Shown: positions 9,314 to 18,450 of the stretch, piece after piece | Numbering within the stretch: the first letter of the stretch is position 1 | How the letters are laid out: each line of letters starts with the position of its first letter | From: Pedobacter sp. BAL39 | Lineage (GTDB): Bacteria; Bacteroidota; Bacteroidia; Sphingobacteriales; Sphingobacteriaceae | NCBI RefSeq assembly: GCF_000170795.1 | Contig: NZ_ABCM01000011.1 | Location: 143,181-207,180 of the forward strand | Reading direction: 5' to 3' | DNA: 64,000 bases | Made by a program: the position numbers and the translations under genes | Notes under the pieces: generated by a model | Told to the model about the DNA's origin: nothing | Seen by the model: the letters and a program-made list of their open reading frames with translations, nothing else | Databases searched by the model: none

Positions 9314-9829
9314 ATGAATATAAAACTACAAACAGCACTGCTCTTTAACATTCTTTGCATCCTGTGCATGAGTGTTTTCTGTAGTCTTAATGTTTTTGCA
9401 CAGAAACCGGATAGCGCCGTAAACAACATCAGGGCGAAAAAAATCTATAAAACCCCACAGATTAAAGCGAATGTACCTACTTATAAGCCTAAGACAGGCT
9501 TTGGTTTTGTGCAGTATGGAGACGTACTGAGCAGCAACAAGATCAATGGTACGCCTAAGCAGGACAAGATCCTGAGTGTTTTGAAAATCTACCCGAACCC
9601 GGTAAATGACCAGATCAACCTGATCCTCAAGATGGACAGGGAGTCCAATCTTTCTGTAAAGATCATGGACCTGCTGGGCAATGAAGTGGTGACCCTCTCC
9701 AATGAGCGCGTTCCATCCGGCGAGCAAACAAAAAGTTACACGATCCCCAACCGCTTAAACAGTGGCATTTACTTCCTTAAAATCGTCTCCGGGTCAGAAA
9801 CTATTGTAAAACGCATCTCTGTTCTGTAA
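9314..9829 (+). CDS. Small secreted protein with type IX secretion C-terminal sorting domain
   Basis: 171 residues from the ATG at 9314; an in-frame upstream start at 9239 would put 25 residues before the signal peptide and precede the promoter. Signal peptide ends FAQ at about residue 30. Only about 65 residues of low-complexity, Lys/Pro-rich sequence precede a complete type A sorting domain: KIYPNPVNDQINL, then VKIMDLLGNEV, and the end SGIYFLKIVSG to VKRISVL. Exported by Sec and the type IX system to the surface. With so little else in it, it may be a minimal cargo or adapter; function unknown. Confidence 0.85.
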   Translation: MNIKLQTALLFNILCILCMSVFCSLNVFAQKPDSAVNNIRAKKIYKTPQIKANVPTYKPKTGFGFVQYGDVLSSNKINGTPKQDKILSVLKIYPNPVNDQINLILKMDRESNLSVKIMDLLGNEVVTLSNERVPSGEQTKSYTIPNRLNSGIYFLKIVSGSETIVKRISVL

Positions 9830-9847
9830 TAACACTTTTTTCTTTAC

Positions 9848-9855
9848 TATTTTTG
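9848..9855 (+). promoter_or_regulatory. -7 promoter element upstream of the FAH-M23-bcp operon
   Basis: TATTTTTG 52 nt before the FAH-family start; no clear TTG at -33. Confidence 0.45.
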
Positions 9856-9907
9856 AGCTGCCCACAGTAAAATGCTGTATGGCTGAACACAAAAACCATC
9901 ATCTCAA

Positions 9908-10519
9908 ATGAAAATCATTGCCATAGGACGTAACTACGCTGCTCATGCCCAGGAACTGAACAATCCCATTCCGGGATCTCCATTGATCTTCCTGAAGCCC
10001 GATACTGCAGCGCTGAAAGACAACAGACCTTTTTACCTCCCGGAGTTTTCTTCGGAGATCCACTATGAGCTGGAAGTAGTGCTGAAGATTTGCAAGGAAG
10101 GGAAACACTTATCGGAGAAATTTGCCTCCAACTATTATGAAGAAATTGGCCTCGGTATAGACTTTACCGCCAGGGACATCCAGGCGGCACATAAGGAGAA
10201 AGGATGGCCATGGGAGCTGGCAAAGGCTTTCGACAACTCCGCTGCGATCAGTCATTTTGTGCCAAAAGCACAGTTCGAGGATGTCTATAACCTACAGTTT
10301 GAACTCCAGATCAATGGAGAAACGAAACAAAATGGAAACACTAAAATGGTATTGTTCTCGTTTGAGAAAATCATATCCTTTGTATCCCAGTACATCACCC
10401 TGAAAAAGGGCGACCTGATCTTTACCGGAACGCCGGAAGGTGTGGGCCAGGTGTTTCAGGGCGACAAGCTGGAGGCATGGCTGGAAGGTCAGCAGTTCCT
10501 TAATTTCGACATCAAATAA
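9908..10519 (+). CDS. Fumarylacetoacetate hydrolase family protein
   Basis: Metal-dependent hydrolase or tautomerase of the FAHD1/YcgM branch; members act on acylpyruvates or oxaloacetate. 203 residues, the short single-domain form. Metal ligands are visible as Glu54 and Glu56 in HYELEVV and Asp85 in GLGIDFTARD; the motif IFTGTPEGVG near the C-terminus is typical. First gene of a tight operon with an M23 peptidase (6-nt gap) and bcp (6-nt gap). The exact substrate cannot be read from sequence. Confidence 0.92.
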   Translation: MKIIAIGRNYAAHAQELNNPIPGSPLIFLKPDTAALKDNRPFYLPEFSSEIHYELEVVLKICKEGKHLSEKFASNYYEEIGLGIDFTARDIQAAHKEKGWPWELAKAFDNSAAISHFVPKAQFEDVYNLQFELQINGETKQNGNTKMVLFSFEKIISFVSQYITLKKGDLIFTGTPEGVGQVFQGDKLEAWLEGQQFLNFDIK

Positions 10520-10525
10520 GCAAGA

Positions 10526-12262
10526 ATGATTAAAGCCAGCATCCCCGTTCTCCTTTTCGCGATCTTTTTCAGCCTCTGCACCTCAAAATCCGGTGCACAA
10601 CAGGTCTTCAGTGCCAATAAATATCCCTTGATGGACTTCCGCCCTCCGCTGGACATCACGCCGCCCGCCCTTGCAGGCTCTTTCGGGGAACTGCGTGCCA
10701 ACCATTTCCATTCAGGAATGGACTACCGGACAAACCAGCGTGAAGGTTATCCGGTATATGCCATTGCAGATGGGTACATCTCCAGGCTCCGTGTACAGAA
10801 CAGTGGGTTTGGGCTTGCCTTGTACATCAATCACCCCAATGGATATACTTCAGTATACGGGCACCTGCAGCGCTTCAACCCCACGATTGCCAGAGAGGTA
10901 AAGCGCATTCAATATGATAAGAAGTCTTACGAAATTGACGAGTTTCCAAACGCTCAGCTCATTCCGGTGCATAAAGGTGACATCATTGCCTACTCCGGTA
11001 ATACTGGTGGCTCCGGCGGCCCGCACCTTCATTTCGAATTAAGGGATTCCAAGACGGAAGCCACCATCAATCCGCAGCTGTTTGGATTTGAGATTCCCGA
11101 CGATGTCCCTCCGGTAATCTACTCCATGTATGTATACCGGCTCAATAAAAAGCCTTTCAATGAGTTTACACCGAAGCAGTATTTCCAGGTGGCTGGTGGT
11201 GCAGGAAAATACAGTTTAAACAAGGTGTCGACCATCAACCTTAGCGGAGAAGTGGGCTTCGGCATCGTGGCTACCGACAGACACAGTGGCGCTTCCGGGT
11301 TGAACGGTGTCTATTCCATCGAACTCGAGCTGGATGGGAAAACAGTTTTCACCTCAGCCCTCGAACGCTTTTCATTTGAAAACAGTAAGGCCATCAATTC
11401 TCATATTGATTACCCGACCTACCTGAACACGAAACGGAGCATCCAGAAGAGCTTCGTGGATCCTGGTAATCCACTGGGCATCTACAGCAACCTGGTGAAT
11501 AGCGGCCGCATCGACTTTAACGATGGCAAACTCCACCAGATGAGATACATCATTACGGATGGCAAGGGAAACAAGAGCTACCTGTCATTTAAAGTACAGG
11601 CAGATGGACAAGCCACCATCACCAACCCACCGCCGCCAGCGGGCACCATATTCTCTTATGCAACGGTGAACGAGTTCAACAACAATGACCTGAAGGCAAT
11701 CCTGCCAAAAGGTACTTTGTACAACGACCTTAACTTCGTGTATAAAACATTGCCACGACCGGAATCCAATGCGTATTCGGCAATCCATCAGATCCACAAT
11801 AACCTCACGCCTTTGCATACGGGCTTTGAGATCTGGATTAAGGCCGACAGCTCATTGCCTCAGAAATACAGGGAAAAAGCACTGATTGTGAACACCGGAA
11901 GATCCTCACAGGGTGGTTACTTTGAGAATGGTTATGTGAAAGCAAAACCGCGTAACTTCGGCAGCTTTTTCATTTCTATAGATACGATTCCGCCGACCAT
12001 CAGTCCGGTAAACATCAGCAACGGCAAAAACATGTCCGGCATCAGCAAGATGTCGTTTAAGATCCGCGATAACCTGTCCGGCATCAAAAGCTTCAACGGC
12101 TTTATCGACGGCCGTTGGGTACTGATGGAGTTTGACACCAAAACATCCAGCCTGTGGCACACCTTTGACGAGCAAACAAAACCAGGCAAACATACATTGG
12201 AGCTGATTGTTACGGATATGAAAGACAATAACCGCAATTATTCCATAACGTTTTATAAATAA
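10526..12262 (+). CDS. M23-family metallopeptidase, exported
   Basis: Probable peptidoglycan endopeptidase (LytM fold) or a catalytically competent relative. 578 residues with a signal peptide of about 24 residues. The zinc site is complete in the N-terminal third: His62 and Asp66 in HSGMD, and HLHFE at 167-171. The remaining roughly 380 residues are beta-rich and of unassigned fold, ending with an Ig-like stretch (PGKHTLELIVTD). Second gene of the FAH-M23-bcp operon. The large C-terminal extension is usual in Bacteroidota members of the family. Confidence 0.92.
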   Translation: MIKASIPVLLFAIFFSLCTSKSGAQQVFSANKYPLMDFRPPLDITPPALAGSFGELRANHFHSGMDYRTNQREGYPVYAIADGYISRLRVQNSGFGLALYINHPNGYTSVYGHLQRFNPTIAREVKRIQYDKKSYEIDEFPNAQLIPVHKGDIIAYSGNTGGSGGPHLHFELRDSKTEATINPQLFGFEIPDDVPPVIYSMYVYRLNKKPFNEFTPKQYFQVAGGAGKYSLNKVSTINLSGEVGFGIVATDRHSGASGLNGVYSIELELDGKTVFTSALERFSFENSKAINSHIDYPTYLNTKRSIQKSFVDPGNPLGIYSNLVNSGRIDFNDGKLHQMRYIITDGKGNKSYLSFKVQADGQATITNPPPPAGTIFSYATVNEFNNNDLKAILPKGTLYNDLNFVYKTLPRPESNAYSAIHQIHNNLTPLHTGFEIWIKADSSLPQKYREKALIVNTGRSSQGGYFENGYVKAKPRNFGSFFISIDTIPPTISPVNISNGKNMSGISKMSFKIRDNLSGIKSFNGFIDGRWVLMEFDTKTSSLWHTFDEQTKPGKHTLELIVTDMKDNNRNYSITFYK

Positions 12263-12268
12263 TCAAGA

Positions 12269-12730
12269 ATGACTGAATTAACAGAAGGCCAGCAGGCCCC
12301 GGATTTTAATGTCGCTGACCAGGACGGCAACGAGGTAACACTAAGCCAGTTTAAGGGCAAAAAAGTAATCCTCTATTTTTATCCGAAAGACAATACCCCA
12401 GGATGTACGGCTGAAGCCTGCGACTTCAGGGACAACTACCAGGGACTGATGGCAAAGGGCATCGTTGTGCTGGGTGTCAGCGTGGACGATGAGCAGTCGC
12501 ACCAGAAGTTTGCAGCCAAACACAGTTTGCCGTTTACACTCCTGGCAGATACAGACAAAAAGATTGTGGAGGCCTATGGTGTCTGGGGAGAGAAAAACAT
12601 GTACGGCAAGAAATATATGGGGACCAACAGGACTACTTTTGTGATTGACGAAGAGGGGAATATTGCACACATCATCAAAAAGGTAGACAGCAAAAACCCT
12701 ACAGCACAGGTACTGGAACTCCTCGAATAA
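12269..12730 (+). CDS. bcp: Thioredoxin-dependent thiol peroxidase Bcp
   Basis: Cytoplasmic peroxiredoxin reducing hydrogen and organic peroxides with electrons from thioredoxin. 153 residues, standard length. Peroxidatic Cys46 and resolving Cys51 lie in NTPGCTAEACDF, the spacing of the Bcp/PrxQ class with an intramolecular disulfide. Last gene of its operon; a strong terminator follows within 25 nt. Confidence 0.96.
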   Translation: MTELTEGQQAPDFNVADQDGNEVTLSQFKGKKVILYFYPKDNTPGCTAEACDFRDNYQGLMAKGIVVLGVSVDDEQSHQKFAAKHSLPFTLLADTDKKIVEAYGVWGEKNMYGKKYMGTNRTTFVIDEEGNIAHIIKKVDSKNPTAQVLELLE

Positions 12731-12753
12731 AATACGGTTAACTTTGGCTGAAC

Positions 12754-12797
12754 GCCTGTAACTTTTTCTTGGCCAAGATCAGGTTACAGGCTTTTTT
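12754..12797 (+). terminator. Intrinsic terminator after bcp
   Basis: Stem gcctgtaac (12754-12762) with gttacaggc (12783-12791), then six T. It overlaps the stop codon of the convergent histidine kinase. Confidence 0.85.
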
Positions 12798-14376
12798 ATG
12801 ATTTGCTGACATCCTCAGAAATGACATGGGCAACTGTGAGCGCTCCGACTTTCTGGTAAAGCTCTGCTGCACTGAAAGGTTTTGATATATAATCGTTCAT
12901 GCCGATGGAAAGACACTTCTCCAGTTCTCCTTTGATGGTATGTGCAGTCATGGCCACAATTGGGGTATTCTTTTTCGGTGCAGCCATCTTACGGATCAAT
13001 TTTGTTGCTTCGTAACCGTCCATCTCTGGCATCTGAAGGTCCATGAGCACAATATCGTAGTCGCGCGCGGCCAACTGCTCTACCGCAATCCGTCCATTCT
13101 CGGCCACTGTGGTCTGATACCCCCGGGCTTCCATCAGCTTGATCACCAGTCGCTGATTGATCGGATTGTCTTCAACAATAAGCACATGAATATCGCGGCC
13201 AATATCTTCGAGATTGACATTAGTTGTGGCACTTGCGGGGATAGCAGTTTGCGGCAGGACGTCCTTGACCGTTTCAAAAGGAAGGCGGAAGTAAAAGTTG
13301 GAACCACGTCCAAGCTTGCTTTCCAAAAACACCTCTCCCCCCTGCAGGCTCACCAGTTTCTTAACGATGCTCAGCCCCAGTCCGGTTCCTGCATACCTAC
13401 GTGAAGCATCATTGGAAGCCTGCTCGAAGAAGTCGAAGATCTGCTGCTGTTTCTCTAGGGCAATGCCAATGCCAGTATCCCGTACACAGAATTCGAGCGT
13501 AACCTCCTCTGCAGTTTCTTCGACCACGGAGATGTCGATGCCCACATTGCCGGAGTCGGTAAATTTTAAGGCGTTAGAGGTCAGATTGAGCAAGATCTGG
13601 CCCAGTCGCAGTTCATCTCCACTAATCACATCGGGCACGTATTCACTGAGGTGGTATTTAAAGCCGAGACCTTTTGATTTAAACTCCGATGCCATCAGCT
13701 TAAAATGTCCATCAACAGCATCTTTCAGGTAAAATGGCTGTTTGTGGAACTTTACATTTCCCTCTTCCAGATTGGAGAAGTCGAGGATATCATTTAGTAT
13801 GGTCATGAGCTGATCTGCCGATTTGATGATCAAGCGTAGTGACTCCTGATGGTCAGTGTCTTTAATAGATCCTTCCAGCAGACGTGCGAAGCCCAGCACC
13901 CCGTTCATGGGTGTCCTGATCTCGTGACTGATGTTAACCAGAAAGGTCTGTTTTGCTTTTTTGAGTGCTTCGGTTTTCCTGCGTTGCTTTGCCAGTCGCG
14001 TTTCCGCCTGCTTCAGCTTCCGGCAGCTTTCCCTCAATCGCTCAGAAGTCAGGTTCAATGAGCTGGCCAATCCGAGGATCTGTTTTGCCTGAAAAGCTTC
14101 AGCGCCGGGTTTAAGCTTAAACTCACCCATGAGTGATCGGTCCCTATGCTGCTCATCAGAGAAGGCGAGTTTAAACTCACGAAGCAAAAGGCCGACAAGC
14201 AGGGCGGCGGAGCTGATAAAAATAATGGATAAGGCCAGCATGAGCTGACTGGCGAAGAAAAAATATAAGATACCAGCCCCTGTGGTCATGATCAAGATCA
14301 GCAGGGCAGAAATCAGATATAATCTGTGAATGATGGTAATATCATTTAGCTTCTTTCGTAGATAGGAAATTGGCAT
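12796..14376 (-). CDS. Hybrid sensor histidine kinase with receiver domain
   Basis: Membrane sensor kinase. 526 residues: two adjacent membrane segments (about 20-40 and 46-66) with almost no periplasmic loop, a coiled coil about 110-145, HisKA with His151 in NISHEIRTPMNG, HATPase_c with the G boxes DTGIGI and GTGLGLSIV, and a C-terminal receiver with phospho-acceptor Asp446 in VLMDLQMPEMDG. There is no DNA-binding or HPt domain, so a separate HPt or output partner is needed; none is adjacent. With no extracellular sensor it probably reads a membrane or cytoplasmic signal. Monocistronic. Confidence 0.95.
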   Translation of the reverse strand: MPISYLRKKLNDITIIHRLYLISALLILIMTTGAGILYFFFASQLMLALSIIFISSAALLVGLLLREFKLAFSDEQHRDRSLMGEFKLKPGAEAFQAKQILGLASSLNLTSERLRESCRKLKQAETRLAKQRRKTEALKKAKQTFLVNISHEIRTPMNGVLGFARLLEGSIKDTDHQESLRLIIKSADQLMTILNDILDFSNLEEGNVKFHKQPFYLKDAVDGHFKLMASEFKSKGLGFKYHLSEYVPDVISGDELRLGQILLNLTSNALKFTDSGNVGIDISVVEETAEEVTLEFCVRDTGIGIALEKQQQIFDFFEQASNDASRRYAGTGLGLSIVKKLVSLQGGEVFLESKLGRGSNFYFRLPFETVKDVLPQTAIPASATTNVNLEDIGRDIHVLIVEDNPINQRLVIKLMEARGYQTTVAENGRIAVEQLAARDYDIVLMDLQMPEMDGYEATKLIRKMAAPKKNTPIVAMTAHTIKGELEKCLSIGMNDYISKPFSAAELYQKVGALTVAHVISEDVSKS

Positions 14377-14514
14377 AAAAAGGTCTTAATGTTTGAAAGC
14401 TTAGGTTAGAATGGGATAAAAGTAAACTTTTAGCCTATAAAGACCTTGCCGAAGACCTGTTCATTCCGTTCAGTATTTCAACCTTAAAACGGCCTGAACG
14501 GAAAATATCGATTA

Positions 14515-14555
14515 AATGAAAGGGATGAACTTTTTGCTGTTCATCCCTGTTCATT
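14515..14555 (-). terminator. Hairpin after the sugar transporter gene
   Basis: Ten-bp perfect stem (14521-14530 with 14539-14548), extended by aatga/tcatt outside. On the minus strand only a weak T-rich tail follows, so it may stabilise the RNA as much as terminate it. Confidence 0.55.
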
Positions 14556-14557
14556 TG

Positions 14558-15808
14558 TTATTTGGTGCGAATTTTATGCCCGTAAACGGCATAGTACCAG
14601 ATGAAGAGGTAACAAGGAAACATGATGACATAGGCGTGCTGGGGATTGAGTTGATCAGCCAGGTAACCATACAACAGTGGCAGCAATGCGCCACCGGAGA
14701 TACCCATGATGAGCAGGGAAGCACCAGTCTTGGTAAACCTGCCTAAGTCGGCAATTGCCAATGGCCAGATAGCAGGCCACATCAGGGAATTGGCAAGACC
14801 CAGCAGGGAAATGCACAACACCGACACATAACCTTCAGTACTGATGGCTGCGGCAACAAGGATGACACCCAGAACTGCCGACACCCTTAGGGCCATCTGC
14901 TGCGTAAAGTATTTAGGGATACAAAAGATACCAATAATGTATCCGAGGATCATACTTACCAGGGTATAGGTAGTGAAGAACTTAGCCTGATCCAATGGGA
15001 TCTGTTGTGCGGCACCATAACTAATGACGGTATCGCCGGCCATCACCTCTACACCTACGTAAAGGAATAATGTGAATGCGCCCAGCAAAACATGCGGAAA
15101 TTGCATAATGCTTGTTTTATTGGTGTTGGCCAAGGCTACTTCTTCATCTTCTTTTTCGGTATCAATCTCCGGGAGACTGGACATATAGATCAATACTGCG
15201 AGCACCAGCAACACGACAATGATGGCCACGTATGGCAGGATCACGCGACTGGCGAGTGCGCCGAGTTCTGCGGCTTTCTCCTCCGGGGTCATGCTGGCTA
15301 CCTTCGCGGTAATGCCGTCTGCATTTTTCAGGGTTACTGCGCCCAATAAAATCGGCGCCAGGGAACCTGCTACTTTATTAAAGATGCCCATGATACTGAT
15401 GCGCTTTGCGGCACTCTCCGGGGGACCAAGGATGGTGATGTATGGATTAGAAGCGGTCTGCAGTACTGCCAAGCCGGTTCCCTGTATGAACAAACCCATC
15501 AGGAACAACACATATGTGCGTGTCATAGCAGCGGGGATAAAAATCAATGCGCCCACCGCCATAATGACCAAACCTACAGCCATACCATTTTTGAAGCCTG
15601 TTTTTTTCAACAACCAGGCAGAAGGGAGCGCCATCACCAGGTAGGCGATATAAAAAGCGAAGGCAACAAAGTAAGACTCCAGATTATTGAGCTCGCATGC
15701 GATTTTTAGGTAGGGAATCAACACGGAATTCAACCATGTAACGAATCCGAATACAAAAAAGAGCGCCCCAATGATATAAATTGGACTAATGGTTTGTTTT
15801 GTGGTCAT
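14558..15808 (-). CDS. Sugar MFS transporter, FucP/GlcP type
   Basis: Inner-membrane sugar:proton symporter of the FHS branch of the major facilitator superfamily. 416 residues, about 12 hydrophobic segments. The motifs TASNPYITILGP and KRISIMGIFNKVAG are typical of the L-fucose/glucose/galactose subgroup. The loop between halves is acidic (EIDTEKEDEEVA). Stands alone, so the sugar cannot be deduced from neighbours. Confidence 0.93.
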   Translation of the reverse strand: MTTKQTISPIYIIGALFFVFGFVTWLNSVLIPYLKIACELNNLESYFVAFAFYIAYLVMALPSAWLLKKTGFKNGMAVGLVIMAVGALIFIPAAMTRTYVLFLMGLFIQGTGLAVLQTASNPYITILGPPESAAKRISIMGIFNKVAGSLAPILLGAVTLKNADGITAKVASMTPEEKAAELGALASRVILPYVAIIVVLLVLAVLIYMSSLPEIDTEKEDEEVALANTNKTSIMQFPHVLLGAFTLFLYVGVEVMAGDTVISYGAAQQIPLDQAKFFTTYTLVSMILGYIIGIFCIPKYFTQQMALRVSAVLGVILVAAAISTEGYVSVLCISLLGLANSLMWPAIWPLAIADLGRFTKTGASLLIMGISGGALLPLLYGYLADQLNPQHAYVIMFPCYLFIWYYAVYGHKIRTK

Positions 15809-16008
15809 TTTTTTAAAGGATTATACCAGAATTTGTTTAGTTATTTTTTAAATATATTAAAAAGCACCTATCACTTAGCAATAATTATCAAAAATTTTAT
15901 CAAACCTTTCCCGGGGGCCAAGTGTTATGCTCAGATGATCTTGCCATTTAGATGACATTTTATGGCATTTTAGCCCGGAGATTTTAACCTGATAAATGAT
16001 AAATACGT

Positions 16009-16016
16009 TACCTTTG
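16009..16016 (+). promoter_or_regulatory. -7 promoter element of the transketolase-sigma operon
   Basis: TACCTTTG 26 nt before the start at 16043; no convincing TTG at -33. The 15809-16042 gap otherwise shows only AT-rich sequence. Confidence 0.5.
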
Positions 16017-16042
16017 ATATAATTAATCAATAACCCCAATTA

Positions 16043-16888
16043 ATGAAACATACAATAAATGAGCTAGAAGATATCGCTTTTCAAGTAAGAAGAGATATCG
16101 TTAGAATGGTGCATGGCTGCCAGTCAGGACACCCCGGAGGATCATTAGGATGCGCAGATTTTATGACCGCATTGTATTTTGAGGTCATGAATCACTCTAA
16201 TGATTTTAAGATGGATGGAAAAGGTGAAGACATCTTTTTCTTATCTAACGGACATATTTCACCAGTTTTCTATAGTGTTCTGGCGCGTTCAGGATATTTC
16301 GATGTGAGCGAACTCGCTACTTTCAGGAAACTCAACTCCAGGTTACAGGGACACCCAACTACACATGAGCATCTTCCGGGAATCAGGATTGCTTCAGGAT
16401 CACTGGGTCAGGGCATGTCTGTTGCAATTGGGGCTGCACAAGCAAAGAAACTAAACAACGATAAATCTATAGTATTTTCTCTTCACGGAGATGGCGAGCT
16501 TCAGGAAGGACAAAACTGGGAAGCAATCATGTATGCGCCTTTCAACAAAGTGGACAACCTGATTTCTACAATCGATTATAACGGTCAGCAGATTGATGGT
16601 CCTACAGAAAAAGTCCTTTCCCTGGAAAGCCTGCAGGCAAAGTTTGAGGCTTTCGGATGGCATGTGATCACCTCTAATGGCAATGATATGGATGAAATTG
16701 TGAAGGCATTACATTATGCTAAATCGTTAACCGGCAAGGGCAAACCAATCCTGAACCTGATGAGCACGATCATGGGCAATGGCGTCGATTTCATGATGGG
16801 ATCGCACAAGTGGCATGGTGTTGCTCCTAATGATGAGCAGCTTGCTACTGCACTGGGACAATTAACAAGCACGCTAAAAGACTATTAA
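16043..16888 (+). CDS. Transketolase, N-terminal (thiamine-binding) subunit
   Basis: Half of a two-gene transketolase of the pentose phosphate pathway. 281 residues carrying the TPP-binding domain: HPGGSLGCAD near the N-terminus and GDGELQEGQNWEA, the Mg-TPP motif. The pyrimidine-binding and C-terminal domains are encoded by the next gene, 3 nt downstream. The split is ancestral in many bacteria and archaea and is not a frameshift, since the two frames have proper start and stop codons. Confidence 0.95.
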   Translation: MKHTINELEDIAFQVRRDIVRMVHGCQSGHPGGSLGCADFMTALYFEVMNHSNDFKMDGKGEDIFFLSNGHISPVFYSVLARSGYFDVSELATFRKLNSRLQGHPTTHEHLPGIRIASGSLGQGMSVAIGAAQAKKLNNDKSIVFSLHGDGELQEGQNWEAIMYAPFNKVDNLISTIDYNGQQIDGPTEKVLSLESLQAKFEAFGWHVITSNGNDMDEIVKALHYAKSLTGKGKPILNLMSTIMGNGVDFMMGSHKWHGVAPNDEQLATALGQLTSTLKDY

Positions 16889-16891
16889 TCG

Positions 16892-17851
16892 ATGAAAAAG
16901 TATACATACACTGAAAAAAAAGACACCCGTTCCGGTTTTGGCGCCGGACTTCTTGAGGCCGGAAAAAAGAACCCGGAGGTAGTAGCTCTTTGCGCTGACT
17001 TAGTAGGTTCGTTAAAGATGGAAGCTTTTATTAAAGAGTTTCCGGAGCGTTTTTTCCAGATTGGTATCGCTGAGGCGAACATGATCGGCATTGCAGCAGG
17101 ATTGACCATCGGCGGAAAAATCCCTTTTACAGGAACTTTCGCCAACTTCTCTACAGGAAGGGTTTATGACCAGATCAGACAATCTGTTGCCTACTCTAAC
17201 AAAAATGTAAAAATCTGTGCTTCTCACGCGGGCTTAACGCTTGGTGAAGATGGGGCGACACACCAGATTCTTGAAGATATAGGTTTGATGAAAATGCTTC
17301 CTGGCATGACCGTCATCAACACCTGCGACTACAACCAGACTAAAGCGGCAACCATTGCGATCGCTGAACATGAAGGACCGGTATACCTGCGTTTTGGACG
17401 TCCGGTGATCCCTGTGTTTACAGATCCTGACCAGAAGTTCGAGATCGGAAAAGCATGGATGGTTAATGAAGGTACTGATGTAACGATCGTTGCTACAGGA
17501 CACATGGTGTGGAAAGCCATTGAAGCGGGTGAAAAGCTTGCGGAGCTCGGCATTGATGCAGAGATCATCAACATCCACACCATCAAACCTCTGGATGAAG
17601 AAGCTATTCTTAAATCTGTCAAAAAAACAGGCTCGGTAGTCACTTGCGAGGAACACAATAAATTTGGTGGTCTTGGTGAGAGCGTAGCCCGGTTATTGTC
17701 TACAGAATTCCCTGCCCCGCAGGAGTTTGTTGCTGTAAATGATAGCTTCGGAGAAAGCGGAACCCCTGATCAGCTGATGACCAAATACGGACTTGATACC
17801 GTAAATATTGTTGAAGCTGTTCAAAAGGTGATAAAAAGAGTAAAAAAATAA
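16892..17851 (+). CDS. Transketolase, C-terminal subunit
   Basis: Second half of the split transketolase, 319 residues. Pyrimidine-binding domain with the catalytic Glu in FQIGIAEANMIG, then the C-terminal domain (VATGHMVWKAIEAG, HTIKPLDEEAI). It pairs with the product of the preceding gene to form the active site. The ECF sigma gene begins 3 nt after its stop, so the regulator is translated from the same message. Confidence 0.95.
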   Translation: MKKYTYTEKKDTRSGFGAGLLEAGKKNPEVVALCADLVGSLKMEAFIKEFPERFFQIGIAEANMIGIAAGLTIGGKIPFTGTFANFSTGRVYDQIRQSVAYSNKNVKICASHAGLTLGEDGATHQILEDIGLMKMLPGMTVINTCDYNQTKAATIAIAEHEGPVYLRFGRPVIPVFTDPDQKFEIGKAWMVNEGTDVTIVATGHMVWKAIEAGEKLAELGIDAEIINIHTIKPLDEEAILKSVKKTGSVVTCEEHNKFGGLGESVARLLSTEFPAPQEFVAVNDSFGESGTPDQLMTKYGLDTVNIVEAVQKVIKRVKK

Positions 17852-17854
17852 TAA

Positions 17855-18415
17855 ATGAAGCAGGTTGAAGATTCAGAAATATTAGAGAAGTTCTCTAATG
17901 GAAAAACAAAAAATGAAGCCTTTAACCTGCTTCTTCAAAAATACCAGCAAAAGATCTACTGGCACATCCGCCGGCTGGTGATTGACCATGATGATGCAGA
18001 TGACCTGATCCAGGAAGTCTTTGTCAAAGTATGGAAAAACCTGGAAAAATTCCGCAGTGACTCCCAGCTGTATACCTGGATTTACAGGATCGCTACCAAT
18101 GAATCTATTACCTTCCTGAATAAGAAGAAACAGCGCAACAATACGCCGTTGGATGAGGTATCATCGGAGCTTTCGGAGTCTCTGGTGGCATCCAGCTATT
18201 TCAACGGCGACAAGGTGCAGCGCAAGCTGCAGGAGGCTTTGCTCACACTGCCGGAAAAGCAGCGGTTAATTTTCAACATGAAATACTTCGACGACCTTAA
18301 ATATGAGGAGATCTCGGAGATTACAGGAACTAGCGTAGGTGCCTTGAAAGCATCCTTTCATATCGCTGTAAAAAAAATTGAAGTTTTTATGCTAAATGAA
18401 GACATCACCTTTTAA
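17855..18415 (+). CDS. ECF-type RNA polymerase sigma factor
   Basis: Sigma-70 family factor with only regions 2 and 4; 186 residues. Region 2 about 25-95 (DDADDLIQEVFVKVWKNLE, WIYRIATNES), region 4 about 125-180 (LPEKQRLIFNMKYFDDLKYEEIS and an HTH with TGTSVGALKASF). It recruits RNA polymerase to its regulon. Transcribed with transketolase and followed by a membrane protein that is probably its anti-sigma factor and a Spy-like periplasmic protein. Confidence 0.95.
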   Translation: MKQVEDSEILEKFSNGKTKNEAFNLLLQKYQQKIYWHIRRLVIDHDDADDLIQEVFVKVWKNLEKFRSDSQLYTWIYRIATNESITFLNKKKQRNNTPLDEVSSELSESLVASSYFNGDKVQRKLQEALLTLPEKQRLIFNMKYFDDLKYEEISEITGTSVGALKASFHIAVKKIEVFMLNEDITF

Positions 18416-18450
18416 ACCTTTTGTATCGGATTGACTCAATATAAACAGCA

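Noticed and set aside
16043..17851. Frameshifted transketolase
   Set aside because: Both halves have proper starts and stops, and split transketolases are a known form.
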